A stretch of DNA of 64,000 bases from Favolaschia claudopus (GCA_037176885.1 JAWWNJ010000006.1:558001-622000), one strand, 5' to 3'. Positions 24,901 through 36,554 are shown, counted from the stretch's first letter. The notes: generated from the sequence alone by a model not told the origin. Translations and numbers: made by a program.

Positions 24901-25971
24901 GCATTGTGAGTATCTGCAATGCGACGAGCCATCCATAGCTCGCAGCTACGGAGAGGATGTGCGCTCGGAAGTCGGGAAGACGGATGATGTGGGGCGGGTG
25001 TACACGGTGAGAGAGCCGTGAAACTCATGCAGGGGTCATGGGGCCAAGAGTGAGGGCAGGAGGAGATGTCGAGCTATTTGACGACGATGGGCCGTGAGCA
25101 GTGAAAGCTTTTTGGAGGATGTTTGTACGATGTCAGAGCCTCGTGGCTTTGATGATCTGTGGATGTGTGGATGTTCTGGCTGCATACTCCTCGTCTCGGC
25201 GGGGCTCCTCCGCTCTTCAAAAGGTTTCCACTGATGCCCAGTACATTGTGCATAGATTCATTCAAGTAGTTTCCGTTGATTCAGTGCAAAAGGTGTCCGA
25301 CTCAGATTACTATCATGTACTCTACTTCGGGGTCTTCAGTTGTACTTATGAGATGAATCGAGATGTGCTCCATACACAACTGAAGAACGAAAAACTGAAG
25401 GGAAAGGACAGCCGGCAATTCTCGGCTACTGTAATATTAGCCGGAAACCACCGAAGCCTGACGTCCACCAAACTCATGCAAAACTTGCTCTCAACGACCA
25501 CGACCTCATGCTCATATCTTGGCTATGGCAGCGTTCTTGACTGGTCAATGAAATCTGCTCGAAGCTAATCTGAGCCAACAAATCCGACTGTTTCGCCCAG
25601 CAGAAGACAACCCAAACTTCAAAGACAATCGCAAAGTCTTGTCGTCCTGCTCCAAGGATGGCTCGAGGCTCAGACGATGGCGGAGTTTCTCTTTGTGTCT
25701 CGCCCAAGGCTAAGCATCTTCTCGTCTCTCTTGGATGACGATGCATGCGGCGAACGTATGCGCGAAACGGGTTCCCCAGTAGGGACGTGATGGACGTCAA
25801 TATCTCTTTTCAAGTTCAATTCTCAGTCCCAAATCCTCTCACAAATTCTGAATTTTTAGACCTCAGTCTCTGGATTCAAGTCCCGATGCCACTCATTCAC
25901 AGCTCAAACAGCAAAATCAGCAGCAATCGCAATAGTTTCAAGACATTACTGTGCTATGTAACTAGGTATAT
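21958..25971. other. 4-kb stretch without a confident gene
   Basis: Many short open frames on both strands, none forming a protein with consistent introns. Pieces around 22900-23600 plus and 24360-24920 minus have coding-like composition and could be remnants of genes with frame breaks, but I cannot name a family. A duplicated block at 23636-23921 is listed separately. A run of CT dinucleotides occurs near 22240-22258. Confidence 0.35.
23636..23921. repeat. direct duplication, period about 162 bp
   Basis: CAGCTTGAGAAGATGAAGAC followed by ATyGTGTGG occurs at 23639 and again at 23801. The following sequence is conserved in patches (GCCCAGTGGCGGATGCGGGT against GCTCAGCGGTGGGTACGGGT) up to about 23757 and 23921. 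The copies are imperfect, so the duplication is not recent. It has no clear coding role. Confidence 0.6.
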
Positions 25972-26674
25972 AAAAGACTCGGAGGACGGAGACGATAAAT
26001 GTAAGCTGTAAAGAACGATATCGACTCAGCAAAGTATCTGACGATGCCCGAAGTAAAGGCTCCTTCATTGATTAAGAGTGGAAAGGACGACGTGAAGATC
26101 GAAAGGTGCGTCCGCCCATCCTCAGAGCGCCCGCCGGAAGAGCAGCTGTTCGAGATGTCGAGCAATCCGTTTCCAGCGTCATCGCAGAAGTCGCATCCCG
26201 GGAAGCTGATGCCGGGGCTGTTGTTGCAGATGCCGACTAGAGAATCGTAGTACAGTAAACATCTTCATCCCTCGAATCAAGCTAAAACGAATCAATAAAC
26301 TCACCGCACGCCGAACCAGTGCAGTAACATAGTCGTGCACCACGATCCGCCTGCGTTGTTCTGGCAGCAGGAGTTGCCGTGGCCGAGGCCCTGGATGAAC
26401 TGCGACGCCAGCCTGGGCATCGCCCGTGCTAGGGCTCCCGCCGCTTGTCTCGCAGTGCACGGAGCGCTTCGTGAGCGAGGTGTCGTATCGTGGTGTTGGC
26501 GCTGCTGACGAGCTGCTTGACGAGCTCTGCGGGACCTCGGGGAGACCCGCCTCGGGCACAAATTTGGGAAGCGCAGCGAGGATGCTGGCGTCGGACTCGG
26601 CGGCGGGGGACCGCGGTGGCGGCGGCGAGAGAGACGACCGCGAAAAGGGAAGCCATGGAGCGGGTGAGCTGCAT
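25972..26674 (-). CDS. small secreted cysteine-rich protein, frame-disturbed
   Basis: Start at 26674 gives a signal peptide (MQLTRSMASLFAVVSLAAAT). Downstream, in another frame, lies the mature part ending in TKRSVHCETSGGSPSTGDAQ, and then, after one further frame change near 26410, IQGLGHGNSCCQNNAGGSWC. A short intron leads to VGICNNSPGISFPGCDFC and ISNSCSSGG. The C-E-T-S-x-G-S-P-x-T-x-D opening followed by spaced cysteines resembles a group of small secreted proteins common in basidiomycetes; their function is not established. The end at 25972 is the first stop in the last frame and may be too far, since family members usually end soon after the last cysteine. Hydrophobin was considered and rejected because the CC-spaced eight-cysteine pattern is absent. 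Confidence 0.5.
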
Positions 26675-27489
26675 GTTGGGGGGATTTTTTTTGACGGTGT
26701 GGGGTAAAGAGTTGAAAAAGTGCTTTGTGCGTGGAAGAGGAACTGTTCGATTGCTGGGCTTCGGCTGATTTTCAGTAACCCTTTTATACTCTTTTGCAGG
26801 CGCAGTAAGACTCTGCTCCCGCTCAATATTTTCTAGGCGCATCAAAGCCGCTCGCGCCAATTGTCGCTTTCACATTGAATATCCATTCCAAGATACCGCT
26901 TTCAGACATCGGGCGGTCCAACGGGCGGCAAGAAGATCCCTGAAGATCTGTGAAGATCCCGAAAGCTGATCGTTGCTATGGTCAAACTTCAAGGTCTTGC
27001 AAAGGTCTTGTCGTTTGTCCTGGCAGTGATGGTTGGGCACCGACGGCGTTCCCAGTGGCGGGCCGCAGCGTAGGAGCGGAACAAGTTCCAGAGATATTTT
27101 TGTACGTCACATACCGAACTTAAATGTAGTTATGTGGAGACCAGGGGACGAGACGGAGACAGTTCACCGCTTGAACATAGGCAGATGAAAAGGTTGGCAA
27201 CGGCCCCCAGGGAAGAGCAAAGTTTCGCAAAGAACCAAACGTCCACCGCAAATCATTCCCCGTTGCTCTCCAAATGCGCTCATAGCTCGTAGCGCGATTA
27301 ATCCTTTTTATCATGGCCGTTCTGCTCTCAGTGCAGCGTCTGCTGATCATATTTCAGACGTGAGTTTTCTTACTCAATCTGCGATACGCAGGTTTAGCCG
27401 CCCATCAATATCGCGAGCATGAATTCTTTCTTGTTTATAAAGCTATTTGACGCTCAACAGGACTCATCCGTAACCAAGCGCTTCCGTGC
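26675..27489. other. intergenic, no supported gene
   Basis: Upstream of the small secreted protein and downstream of the GH92 gene; only short uninformative frames. Confidence 0.35.
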
Positions 27490-30448
27490 CTATTCTGAAC
27501 CTGATTAGCCGCACTGTGACTGCCCCCCTTGAAATAAGAAACCTACCGCCCCAAGTCTGTGGCTCCTTGGACATCTCGAATTGCAGCTTCCCACCCGTCT
27601 TAATCTGCTTGTGGCTTATGACTGTGGACTTGACTTTCTTGCCATCGATTGACAATCCTCGGACGTATGGCGCGTTGGGAGCTCCGGCGGAGGTGATTAC
27701 CAACGGTTTGGTATGCCCTGGAAGGTGTATCGTCGCTTTGTCGAAGAAAGGGCTGGAAGAAAATCAAGTGAGATGGGAAGCAGGCATTGGGGAAAAAGAG
27801 CAAACCTGCCGACGACGTAGTCCCCGGACGCTGGATTGACGGGGTAGAAGCCCAGGGCAGAGAACAGATACCACGCGCTCATCTGGCCACAGTCTTCGTT
27901 CTACACGTATTGAGCTCGCAAAATGCAACCTGAAAAGTATCGACTCACACCCGACAGTCCGATCGGCGTATTGTTGTAATTTGCCTTTGCAATCTCACGA
28001 ACTCGCTCCTGTGTCTTGCTCGCAGCTCCCGCCAAGGCGTAGAGGTATGGTATATGATGACTCGGCTAGCGATAAAATACGTCAATTCACCAAGGATCAC
28101 ATGAAGGTAAACCAGATTGACCTCGTTAGTATGATCGTTATGCCCGCCATCGAAGTGGTCATCTAGACTTTGGACGAAGCTTGCGTTACCCTCCGCGATG
28201 AGCCGCTAGCGAAGGTATGTCCTGTACAACATCGAATGTATACGCCCATTTGTCGCCTTCAGTCCATCCTGCGTCTGGACCCGCCCATGAGCCATTGGCG
28301 TTTCGTGCCTCCATGAACCCAGTTGCGTTATTAAACAGCGTGAATGGAGCGCTCATGGCACGATCGCGGAGGGTGTCTACGATGTCCTTTGGTTTGCCTA
28401 GATCGGCTGCAAGGCGGTATAGGGCATAGTCGTCATCTACAGGACGGGGAAATTATGTCTTGAGCCCGATATAAATTATCGTTAAACAAATGGATCTTAC
28501 AGGCATAGTCAAGCGTGCGCGACGCAGATTCCGAGTGTACATCGTCAGCTACCCAGCCATTTTCCGCGTATACGGAGGAAAGGCCAGCCCGGACTTCATA
28601 GTCGACGTTCTAAGTTCTAGTCAGCAAGGTGTGATATTCAAGATTCACATTACTCACCTCTTCACGGTCAGCGTATCTACGAGGGTTACAACTTCAATAG
28701 AATGCTTTGGCAAACGCAGTGAATCTACCTTGTGTTCCCATCGTTCTTCGGCGGTACAGTGGCGTCCTTATAGGCCGCTTCCCAAGCAAGATCTGTATCG
28801 AAGCCCTTGATACTCTTGACGACAGCCTCCGCGATGAGGGAGTCAGCATGGGTTCCAACCATGATATTTGTCTCTAACGTCCGATTCAGTCCCTTGAACG
28901 TGAGATACGAAACAGTCAAACACTCGCCGACGATGTTCTTCCACATCGGAAGCCAACCGCCTTCCTTGTAATCTTGCAGCATACTCGTAATCATGGAAGG
29001 GATTCGCTCTGGCGCAAAGAGAATGAGCCACGCCCACTCTCCCGAAAGGTATCCTGTTGAAGTGAATTCAGGATCTGGTTTCATGGGAGGACCGATTTCA
29101 TACCCAGATGGAATAGCCAGTGTAAGATTTCCCGGGGTGAACACGATTATCATAGCCAGAGTAATAGCGGCCGCCCTCGTCTTGCTCGTACGGGTACTGA
29201 ATGCACGATTGGAAAGCAATTCGAGAGAAATAGATCAGCGAATCGAACCTGGAGACTATGAAAGAATGCGGTATAGAAAACCTCCTTGTCCGCCTTGGTC
29301 GCGCCTTCCAGCTGAATGCGATCGAGTTTCTCTGCCCAAGCGGCGCGTGTCCGACGCGCAGTTTCTTCCAACGCTACACCATCCGCAATTTCCGCGTCAA
29401 GGTTTTTTCCGGGCCTGTTCCACCGAGATGAAAGATACTCCGACGCGTACGTTAACCTTTCTTGTCCCCTCAGGAAAGCGGGCATACGCAGAAAGCAAAC
29501 TCCCCTTGCCAGTTGTCGCCCCAGCGATCTCAGAGCCATTTTGAATGACGCCGAATTTCGCAAACGGGGCGTCAAAACGCGCGCAAAAGTAGCCTTGAAG
29601 TTACTGGCGTTCTGGGCTATCGACGTCGGTGTGATGATCCAGTCTTGGCGCTCGCTGTTGGAGCCCGTGATTTCGCGGCGTGCGGGGTCGACGGCGATGC
29701 TGCCGAGCGGATATGTGATGTTGGTGGGGGATGTAGGTGATGGGGGTGGGTCGCGTGGCCTCAAGGAGGACGTAGGCGCTTTGGTCGGTTGGGAATGTGA
29801 ATCGCAAGTGACCCACGCGTGATGCTACTGTTGCTCAGAAATAGATTCAACAAACTTGAACAAGTGGCTCATCTTACTTGCGCTTTGTTCTGCTAATATC
29901 CTTCCCCCGTCTCCAGTGTCTAGTTCAACGCGATAATAACTTGGGCTGATGATTTGCGTGTCGTTACTGAATCGAAGGCCTCGATCCTCGAATTTGCTCT
30001 TGACGGATCCTGTCCCGGGGACAACGACAACTTGACCGCTCTCCCCCATCCAGATAGCTGGCTGATGCGTTCCTTGGAAGCCATGGATAGTAGATGCGGT
30101 ATGATTATATGGCGTCACCGACACATAATTTTGGTGGCGTCTGCGCTACCCAACGGGTCATCGCAAAGGGCGGAGCAGTGCTCGGAATCTTGTACTTAGT
30201 TGAGATCACAGAAGGTCATTGTCGAGAGAGCAGCCTACCATTCCTCCAGACCCGTTCGGAGTGTCACCACCATTTCCAATGAGCCTGCACAAAAGTTTAG
30301 TTCGCATTCAATTCGAGAAGAGTGTATGGTCTGACGGGTTGACGTGATCCACAGCATCACTCTTTGGAATTGAGAACGATGGAGGACATTTCGAAGCTAG
30401 ACTTAGGCCTGAGGAGAGCAAGACCAGAAACGCAGAGATTCTGGACAT
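27490..30448 (-). CDS. GH92 family alpha-mannosidase, secreted, with frame breaks
   Basis: Exo-acting, calcium-dependent alpha-mannosidase of glycoside hydrolase family 92, which trims mannose from glycans. A signal peptide (MSRISAFLVLLSSGLSLAS) starts at 30448, then VNPLIGNGGDTPNGSGG, TPYNHTASTIHGFQGTHQPA and the catalytic (alpha/alpha)6 domain with RYYSGYDNRVHPGKSYTGYS, GGWLPMWKNIV-ETNIMVGTHADS (catalytic Glu in ETN), GPDAGWTEGDKWAYTFDV, NEDCGQMSAWYLFSALGFYP and LSIDGKKVKS. About ten introns are needed; the one before ETNIMVG uses a GC donor (G|gcgagt). Three places need a one-base or similar correction to stay in frame: near 30135, 29035 and 28208. The protein between the breaks is well conserved, so either the breaks are sequence errors or the gene died very recently. 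The end at 27490 uses a last intron giving a short GSE tail; without it the frame ends at 27464. Confidence 0.85.
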
Positions 30449-30849
30449 GGAGGTTGAAGAGCAAGTTGTACACCACCCGACTGATTCGAGTGATTGGCGA
30501 GGATCCGGCCCCGACCTGCGAAATGTTTCGGTGATCTCGGGGTTGTTGAAATTGTGGTTGAAATTGTGAGGAGATTGAAGAGTTGAAGAGCTGCTGTTTA
30601 TAAATTAGCGGGCTTTTTTGCATGCTCTGAAAAGCATTTCATGGGCTGGATGGTGCTGACTGTGATCGTGTCACTGATCGGCATGACGAGAAGGTAGATA
30701 CATCGTGGCTGGTCAATCGTGAAGACAACGTGAAGACGAGTCCGTAATCATGTACGTACCCAGTGACTACATGTGTTGCCAGTGGTTTGGCAGTTTCCCA
30801 CCAATTTTCTTCTCCTAATCCTTCGATTCTGCGTTCCCCCAGCCTGAGG

Positions 30850-31551
30850 ATGACCGCACCGCACCCTTACCTGCCAGTGGCGGGCTTTCTCCCCGTCTCA
30901 GTCGTGCAGCCATGGCTTGTCTCGGAATGCAAAGAACTGATCGTCCCTCTCCGGGACATTCCTTCCAATTATCCATTCGCAAGTTCAACACTCAAGTCTA
31001 CTACTAATACGCACCACATTCCATACTTGGAACTCCACGGGTCAGGTTCTCCATTTCGTTGGATATCGGAATTGAGGGAGACATTTACCTGGATTTGACC
31101 CCCGGCAAGTACGCGCTATGGGGGAGAACCGCACGAGGATGGAAACGCTGGGTCGATCATGTAGGCGATATAACGGAAGAGCCATTCGCTCCGTCCTGGT
31201 CCGTCAAACACCCTTTTCTTGACCGCTACCTTTGGCTTGGAACAACGCCGGAAGGCAAGCAGTATATCGGATGGTTTGATCGTAATGACAATAATTCCTT
31301 CGCTTCCGTCACACGTACCCGACGCTGGGCACTCAGCTTAGGGCTGCCAATCGATATTGCCGAATTGCGACTCAGGAAATGCTTCACAGATAGCTTACCG
31401 TGAGGCAGCAGTGATGCTCTCCAGGATGAACAATCTCGGTCCTGCTCGTACGTTCAAAGCTTGGTTGCTCCGAACTATCACCAACAATCATTGCTCTTCG
31501 CCGTCTCATTGTGGAGACCGGGAGCGAGCAAAATTCCCTACAGCTGGATAA
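30850..31551 (+). CDS. short GDIY-domain protein E, without coiled coil
   Basis: A compact relative of proteins A-D. From MTAPHPYLPVAGFLPVS it runs through VPLRDIPSNYPFAS, HHIPYLELHGSGSPF, then in another frame DIGIEGDIYLDLTPGKYALW, GWKRWVDH, and KHPFLDRYLWLG. These line up with PxYPYLPF, HQIPF, GDLY, LYAYL, W-x-RW and HPHFPDRYLW of the long family. There is no coiled coil after the domain, only a short helical tail. One frame change is needed near 31051-31062. The end at 31551 assumes a last intron beginning near 31445. Gene F follows at once on the same strand, so the pair is a tandem duplication of a minimal form of the domain. Confidence 0.55.
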
Positions 31552-31600
31552 ACAGGACTCGGAAACACAACATGACCCTAATCCGTCTCCGTCACCAAAC

Positions 31601-32353
31601 ATGAAAGCCATTGAAAAGCCCGAGCATCCCTGCTACAGAACTCCCAAGCCCCGATCCCACCTGCAGCCTCAAATCACAGTAAAAAGCCGGGGCTTCATCA
31701 TAACCACCCTCCCACCCCTACATATCCCTTCCGCTCGCGTCCCACCAACGGCAACCACAAAATCCCCTCTTCGAATTCTCCGCCCTCGGCCCTCCTGCAA
31801 TGAATCTCGACGTCGGAGCCGAAGGCGACATATACCTCGACCGAACACCAGGCGCCTACGCTCTATATGCGAAAACCAACTCTGGGTGGAAGCGTTGGGT
31901 GGACACGGAGGTTCCTTGGGCAGTGGTGCTCAATGGCCAACCGCGGATTGGATCATCCGACATCCCCATATCGAGACACACGCTCTGTGGGGTATCGTTC
32001 GGGGGCGTGAATTTCAAGAATCTAGAAAGCGATCCCGGGGATCGTCCTGGCTTTGCCGCTTGTACAAAGTCGGGACAGCTAAATCGACGCGCACCATCGC
32101 GTACAAGCTAGGGATTTTGCAGAAGAATATGACGATGAGAAACGGGGAGATGCTCACGAATAAAGAGCGTTGGCAGCGCGAGAGTTGTCGTGTTTTGGAA
32201 GGTACTATAAACGGCACTCAGGCGAGCGGTGGCCAGGATTCCCGTGAAAAACTTCCAACTAAGCGGGAAGCAAGCTTAGCATTGAAAAGGCCTTCTAAGA
32301 AGGCGAGGTGGGAGGACGCGCGTGAACTGAGTGAATTCGCAATCGAATTTTGA
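31601..32353 (+). CDS. short GDIY-domain protein F, frame-disturbed
   Basis: Second compact relative of the A-D family, adjacent to E. It opens with MKAIEKPEHPCYRTPKPRS, matching the HPC motif that precedes the domain in A, C and D. Then come PTYPFRSRPTNGNHKIP, LFEFSALGPPAMNLDVGAEG with DIYLDRTPGAYALYAK, GWKRWVDT, and in yet another frame IIRHPHIETHALWG. The tail is basic and ends RPSKKARWEDARELSEFAIE. At least two frame changes are needed, one inside the CCCC run at 31764-31767. It may be a pseudogene, or a real gene with sequence errors, or the second half of a two-domain protein with E; the tail of E and the lead of F overlap in different frames. Confidence 0.5.
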   Translation: MKAIEKPEHPCYRTPKPRSHLQPQITVKSRGFIITTLPPLHIPSARVPPTATTKSPLRILRPRPSCNESRRRSRRRHIPRPNTRRLRSICENQLWVEALGGHGGSLGSGAQWPTADWIIRHPHIETHALWGIVRGREFQESRKRSRGSSWLCRLYKVGTAKSTRTIAYKLGILQKNMTMRNGEMLTNKERWQRESCRVLEGTINGTQASGGQDSREKLPTKREASLALKRPSKKARWEDARELSEFAIEF

Positions 32354-32961
32354 GGCAAGTACTGAAACGCCGGCACTGAGATTGCTTTATCTGACGTGAC
32401 TTCGTTTTCAGTGTATACATCTCGAGCTCCGACAAGTTCAGAACAAAAACCAACAGCTATAACAATTTCTTGAAAGATTGATTCGCCCTGAATAATAAAT
32501 CATTCGAAACACAAAAATTCAACTGTTCTCATGGTTCAACGAATGTTGTGCCTCAATTACAACCACAACGACGTGGGCTACTCGGATACCGAGGTTTCGT
32601 GCTGGATGCTCACCTGACGAGCGATGTTCAACATTTTAATACTTGTTTCGGACCCGGCCTGCTTCTCTTTGTGAGTATTGATGCCCGAGTCTGAAAGCGC
32701 CGTAACGAGACTGCTCGATGAGTTTCCACGTTGTGGGCGCCATCTGGGCTGAGATCGCCTCGTAGGCTTCTCCCGCGTTGAATCCGCCTTTAACAATCTT
32801 GATTTTAATTCAAACGTCCTGGAAAGCAACGGACGGTCCCGAACTGTCTTCACGGGCGCGGGATTGATTCAGTGAGTCATTCCGTGAAGTATTTATACCC
32901 CAACACAAACCGTGCCTCCCCCGCACACTTTCCATCTCGACTAAGTAGAATCACACCAACC
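32354..32961. other. intergenic, no supported gene
   Basis: Region between gene F and the reductase gene. A minus-strand frame at 32578-32853 has no recognisable feature. Confidence 0.35.
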
Positions 32962-34321
32962 ATGACTTCGAGTCCATCAAACGCGGCCGCCCACCACGCT
33001 CTCGTTTTCGGCGCCTCAGGCCTCGCGGGTTGGGGCGTCGTCGAACAGCTCCTGCAGAACTATCCCGCCGAAGCAACCTTTTCCAACGTAACGGCGGTCA
33101 TCAACCGACCCATGAGCGTTGCCGACTCTTTTTGGCCAACCTCAGGCTCAGCATCCCCGACCCTGAATCTCGTCACCGGAGTCAACCTCTCAGAAGGGAC
33201 AGTGGAGGAGTTCACGAACGTTCTGAGAAGCAGGATCAAAGACATTTCGACCGTGTCCCATGTTTATTATTTTGGTGTGTTCCATTTCTTCTGTTAGCTG
33301 TTAGTGGTGGAGTTGAACCTGGCATATGAATGTTCAGTGTATAAACAGGACAATGACGCGGATGAAGAGATCAAAGTGAATTGCGGGATGCTCGAGCGTG
33401 TGGTTGGCGCGGTGGAATCACTTTGCCCGAAATTCAGCTTCCTCGTTTGGCCCAGCGGTACATTGGTGAGAAGTCTCGTTTCCCGTCCTGCAGCTGGAAC
33501 TGAGTAATGTCCAGGGATATGGAATATACAAACCCGGCGGCGGCCCGTTCAAACCACCCTACAAAGAATCAATGGGTCGACTTCCCCCTCCCGATACCAA
33601 TTTCTACTACGCCTTTGAAGATTTTCTCGCCGAACGGAGCAAAGGAAAGACCTGGACCTGGGCTGAAGTCCGACCCGACGCCATCGTGAGCACAATTATT
33701 TTATTCCCTCCTGCTATCATCCATCCGATTAAAACTAACCCAAATCACGGTCAGGTCGGCTTTCTCTCCAAACGGAAGCACGTACAGCCTCCCCGCCCAT
33801 TGGGCAACCTACCTCTCCCTATACCGCTCCATCGAAGGGCGAAGGCGCATCCGTTCCCTACCCCGGCACAGAAGCAAGCTACGACGGTGAATTCACAGAC
33901 GCATCCTCCGCCATAATCGCGAAACCTCGCCATCTGGGCGTCCCTGCACCCGGAGAAGGCGGGGGGCGGGCAGCTCCTCAATGTCGCGGACCGGGAAGAG
34001 CCGTCGACGATGCGCGAGCGGTGGCCGAAGCTTGCGGCGTTTTTCGGGGCTCGTGGGTGTGGGGCCGGATACAGCTGGCCATGGGCTCAAGCCGGGAGAA
34101 TATATTCTGAAGCACCAGGACGTTTTGAAAGCGAGGAGCAAGAAGTCGAACGATGTATTCGGGGCGGCGTTCTTGATGGATATGGGTACCACTTCACAGC
34201 GGATCGGCAGCTGAGCTTGCAGAAGATCAGAGATCTGGGTTTCCTTGAGGAGGCTGATCCAGTCGAGTCGTGGTTTAAGGCGTTCAGACGGTTTAGAGAG
34301 GCAGGAATGCTGCCTAGTTGA
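32962..34321 (+). CDS. PRISE-like short-chain reductase (NAD(P)-dependent), several single-base frame breaks
   Basis: Member of the extended SDR group related to plant progesterone 5-beta-reductase/iridoid synthase and the fungal SirQ-type proteins; these reduce enone-type substrates with NAD(P)H, but the substrate here is unknown. The Rossmann motif is at the N-terminus (ALVFGASGLAGWGVVEQLL). Later signatures are YGIYKPGGGPFKPPYKESMG, TWTWAEVRPDAI, STYSLPAHWATYLSLYRSIE, GPDTAGHGLKPGEYILKHQD and GYHFTADRQLSLQKIRDLGF. Introns near 33274-33337, 33465-33515 and 33687-33754 are canonical. Five one-base corrections are needed, near 33761 (T run), 33837 (G run), 33925 (C run), 34047 (G run) and 34170. 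It converges tail to tail with the GT90 gene. Confidence 0.75.
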
Positions 34322-34612
34322 AGTACGCGTAGTTATCAGGGAGGTTGTATGCCACTTCGAAGCGATAGAGTTTGTACAAAGCCGGCGTCGCGGGTAGCTG
34401 ACGGTAACAGTAGGTAGGTATCGAATGACGAAGCCGAGTTGCGCATCTGAATAGAAAGTATTGGCGAACGCGGAAGCGGAAGAGCGCATACTTGGCTCAC
34501 TGGCCAGTCCTGGTGGCCCAGGAAGGTCGAGGCCGCTTCGACTGCAAGAAAGCATGGCTCTAGGGATAACATAACAGACAGCACGATAGCACAAGCACAA
34601 CACAGAGCAGGA

Positions 34613-36554
34613 CTACACACATGAGTTGTCAGACAGATCAGATCCTTCCGCTTTGCAGCTCGCCCATTCCAGCAACACCAACAAAAAGTAGCAATCATTC
34701 TGCGCGTCCGTAACCACCCTCTTCACAAACTCCTTCCCCGCCCTCTGTATCCTCCTCGCTCCCCATCATTCCCCCTCGCCCACTCCACCCTCTCCACCAA
34801 ATCGCTCATATCCGGACGCACCGGCACATAGTGCACATACGGCTCGAGCCACCCATCGAAGTACTCCGCCCACACCGTGCTCTTGAATACGAGCGACCCG
34901 GACTTGAGCAGGCCGAGGTAGCGCCCGGAGAAGGAGTTGCCGTCGACGTCAAAGACGTATTTGTACTTGTACACGTCCTCCCTGGGCTCGTTGTGCGCGG
35001 TGCGGGGTGATGGAGTACTCGGTTTTGATGCGCGCAGCGTCGTTATCGGGTGCAGCCGTGGGAGGCCTGGCAGAAGTGCTCGTAGAAGGCGGTGATGGCG
35101 ACGTCGAGGAGGGAGGAGTGGTTCCGCGCGATGTCGAGGAGCTTGAAGCGCGGGAAGGAGCGGTAGTTGTCGCCGCTGATCAGCCGCCTGTGGACTGTCC
35201 GCGCCAGTCTGCGTAGAGGATAAGATTTGTGGGTGAGTTGGAGCGGAGAGATCTCAGACGTACATAGAAGAGACTTTTGTCCTCCCAGAAGACGTTGTCC
35301 GGGTATGCGTATTTTGGAGAGTTGCCTGCACGCTCGTAATGAAACTGCGGCCAGTCATCGTCAGACTTGAAAATGTACCGCACGGGACACGCACCTCGCT
35401 AGGAAAAAGGATATCCGCGAAACAGGGGTATATTTTGGTCTGACTGAGAACGGGGTATAGGTCCGTAGTGAAGTCGGCGCTAGCACTGTAAAGCAAGACT
35501 GTGCGGTCGTGTCAGCGGGGAATCACAAAGTAAGGGACGGAGCCTCACATGAATTCGCGTCGTTAGCGTACGTGAGAAACCCATTCGGCGCGTTGGGCAC
35601 AAGGCAGTGCTTTTCGTCGGTATAGAATTTGGACGTTGGGGCGGGCTGATTTCGGAAGGGTGCGGCGTCGTTGACGGTGAGCGCTCCTCGGACAGTATTC
35701 GGGGCACGCGCATCGAAGGCCACGCGCGGCTCGTCTCTGTGATTGAAGACGAGGTTCATGTCGGGGAGGGATGTGCTGATCTGCGGTGTCTCATCTGTTA
35801 GTATGTAGAGCTCAAAATCCAAGGACCAAGGACGTACTTACATTCTGCAGCAAAACATCCAGCCCCCGTCATAGCTGCTCGAATGCCCGTCCGTACTCTT
35901 TACCATTTTGTTCGTCACATCGAACGTCCTTATACCAATGTTATCCTTGATCGCCTGCGCACATTCACATTCTTTCTTCAGCAGCTGCTCGAGGTAAAAA
36001 TTGCACGCGCACGCACCAACTCAATCCCCCGCCTCACCATTTTGCCAAAGAACTTCGGATCCTTCTTCGCCAACTGGTAAAAGGGCTCGAAGTCGCGGTG
36101 AATCTGGTCATACTCGTCGATGAGGCATTGCCGCTCTTTCGCAAAGTTATACCACTTGTCGTAGTTCCTTGGCGGCTGTCGGTTATTTTTGAGCACATAG
36201 CGCGATACTGCCTGCTCGAACGTCGTCGACTGTCGGTCAAAAAGCTGCTCTATCGGCGTCCTTGGACCAGTCGGCGCTGGTGCAGATTTGGGCGGCGCAG
36301 TAGCCCCAGTATTTGGAGGACGTGAAGGAGGTTCACTCTGTATACATTTCCCGTCGACCAGAATTCTTTTACCGAATCAAAACAACAACCAACCTTGCCT
36401 TCGACCAACACCAAAGAAAATCAAGACGATGATACTGCATACTCCGCCCAGAATGACCGGCCACAGTGAGAGGCGATAGAAATTTCCGTGAGTACCATTT
36501 GCGGTGTCGAAAGCGCCCAGTGTTCGAGGGTAGCCTGGAGTAATCTGAGCTCAT
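34613..36554 (-). CDS. GT90/CAP10-like glycosyltransferase, type II membrane protein, frame breaks
   Basis: Golgi-type glycosyltransferase of the CAP10/LpsA (GT90) group, which in basidiomycetes transfers xylose or similar sugars to glycans. A short cytoplasmic N-terminus (MSSDYSRLPSNTGRFRHRKW) precedes a single membrane anchor (WPVILGGVCSIIVLIFFGVG, read after a frame change). Then come NNRQPPRNYDKWYNFAKERQ and DEYDQIHRDFEPFYQLAKKD, the stem characteristic of the family, followed by LPDMNLVFNHRDEP, DWRGQSTGGL, ISGDNYRSFPRFKLLDIAR, and the conserved end KYKYVFDVDGNSFSGRYLGL, LLKSGSLVFKSTVWAEYF, YVHYVPVRPDMSDLVERVEW. The C-terminal helix FVKRVVTDAQNDCYF-LLVLLEWA lies in another frame and carries the stop to 34613. 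Several short introns and at least two frame corrections are required. Confidence 0.75.

Noticed and set aside
22047..24919. Membrane or enzyme gene fragments in the 22-25 kb stretch
   Set aside because: Coding-like patches appear in several frames but cannot be chained with canonical introns, and I recognise no family.
25972..26674. Hydrophobin gene
   Set aside because: A signal peptide and a CC pair are present, but the eight-cysteine hydrophobin spacing with two CC doublets is not.
30850..32353. E and F as one two-domain protein
   Set aside because: The link between them needs frame changes and the stop at 31551 fits an end for E; kept as two genes, with the alternative noted.
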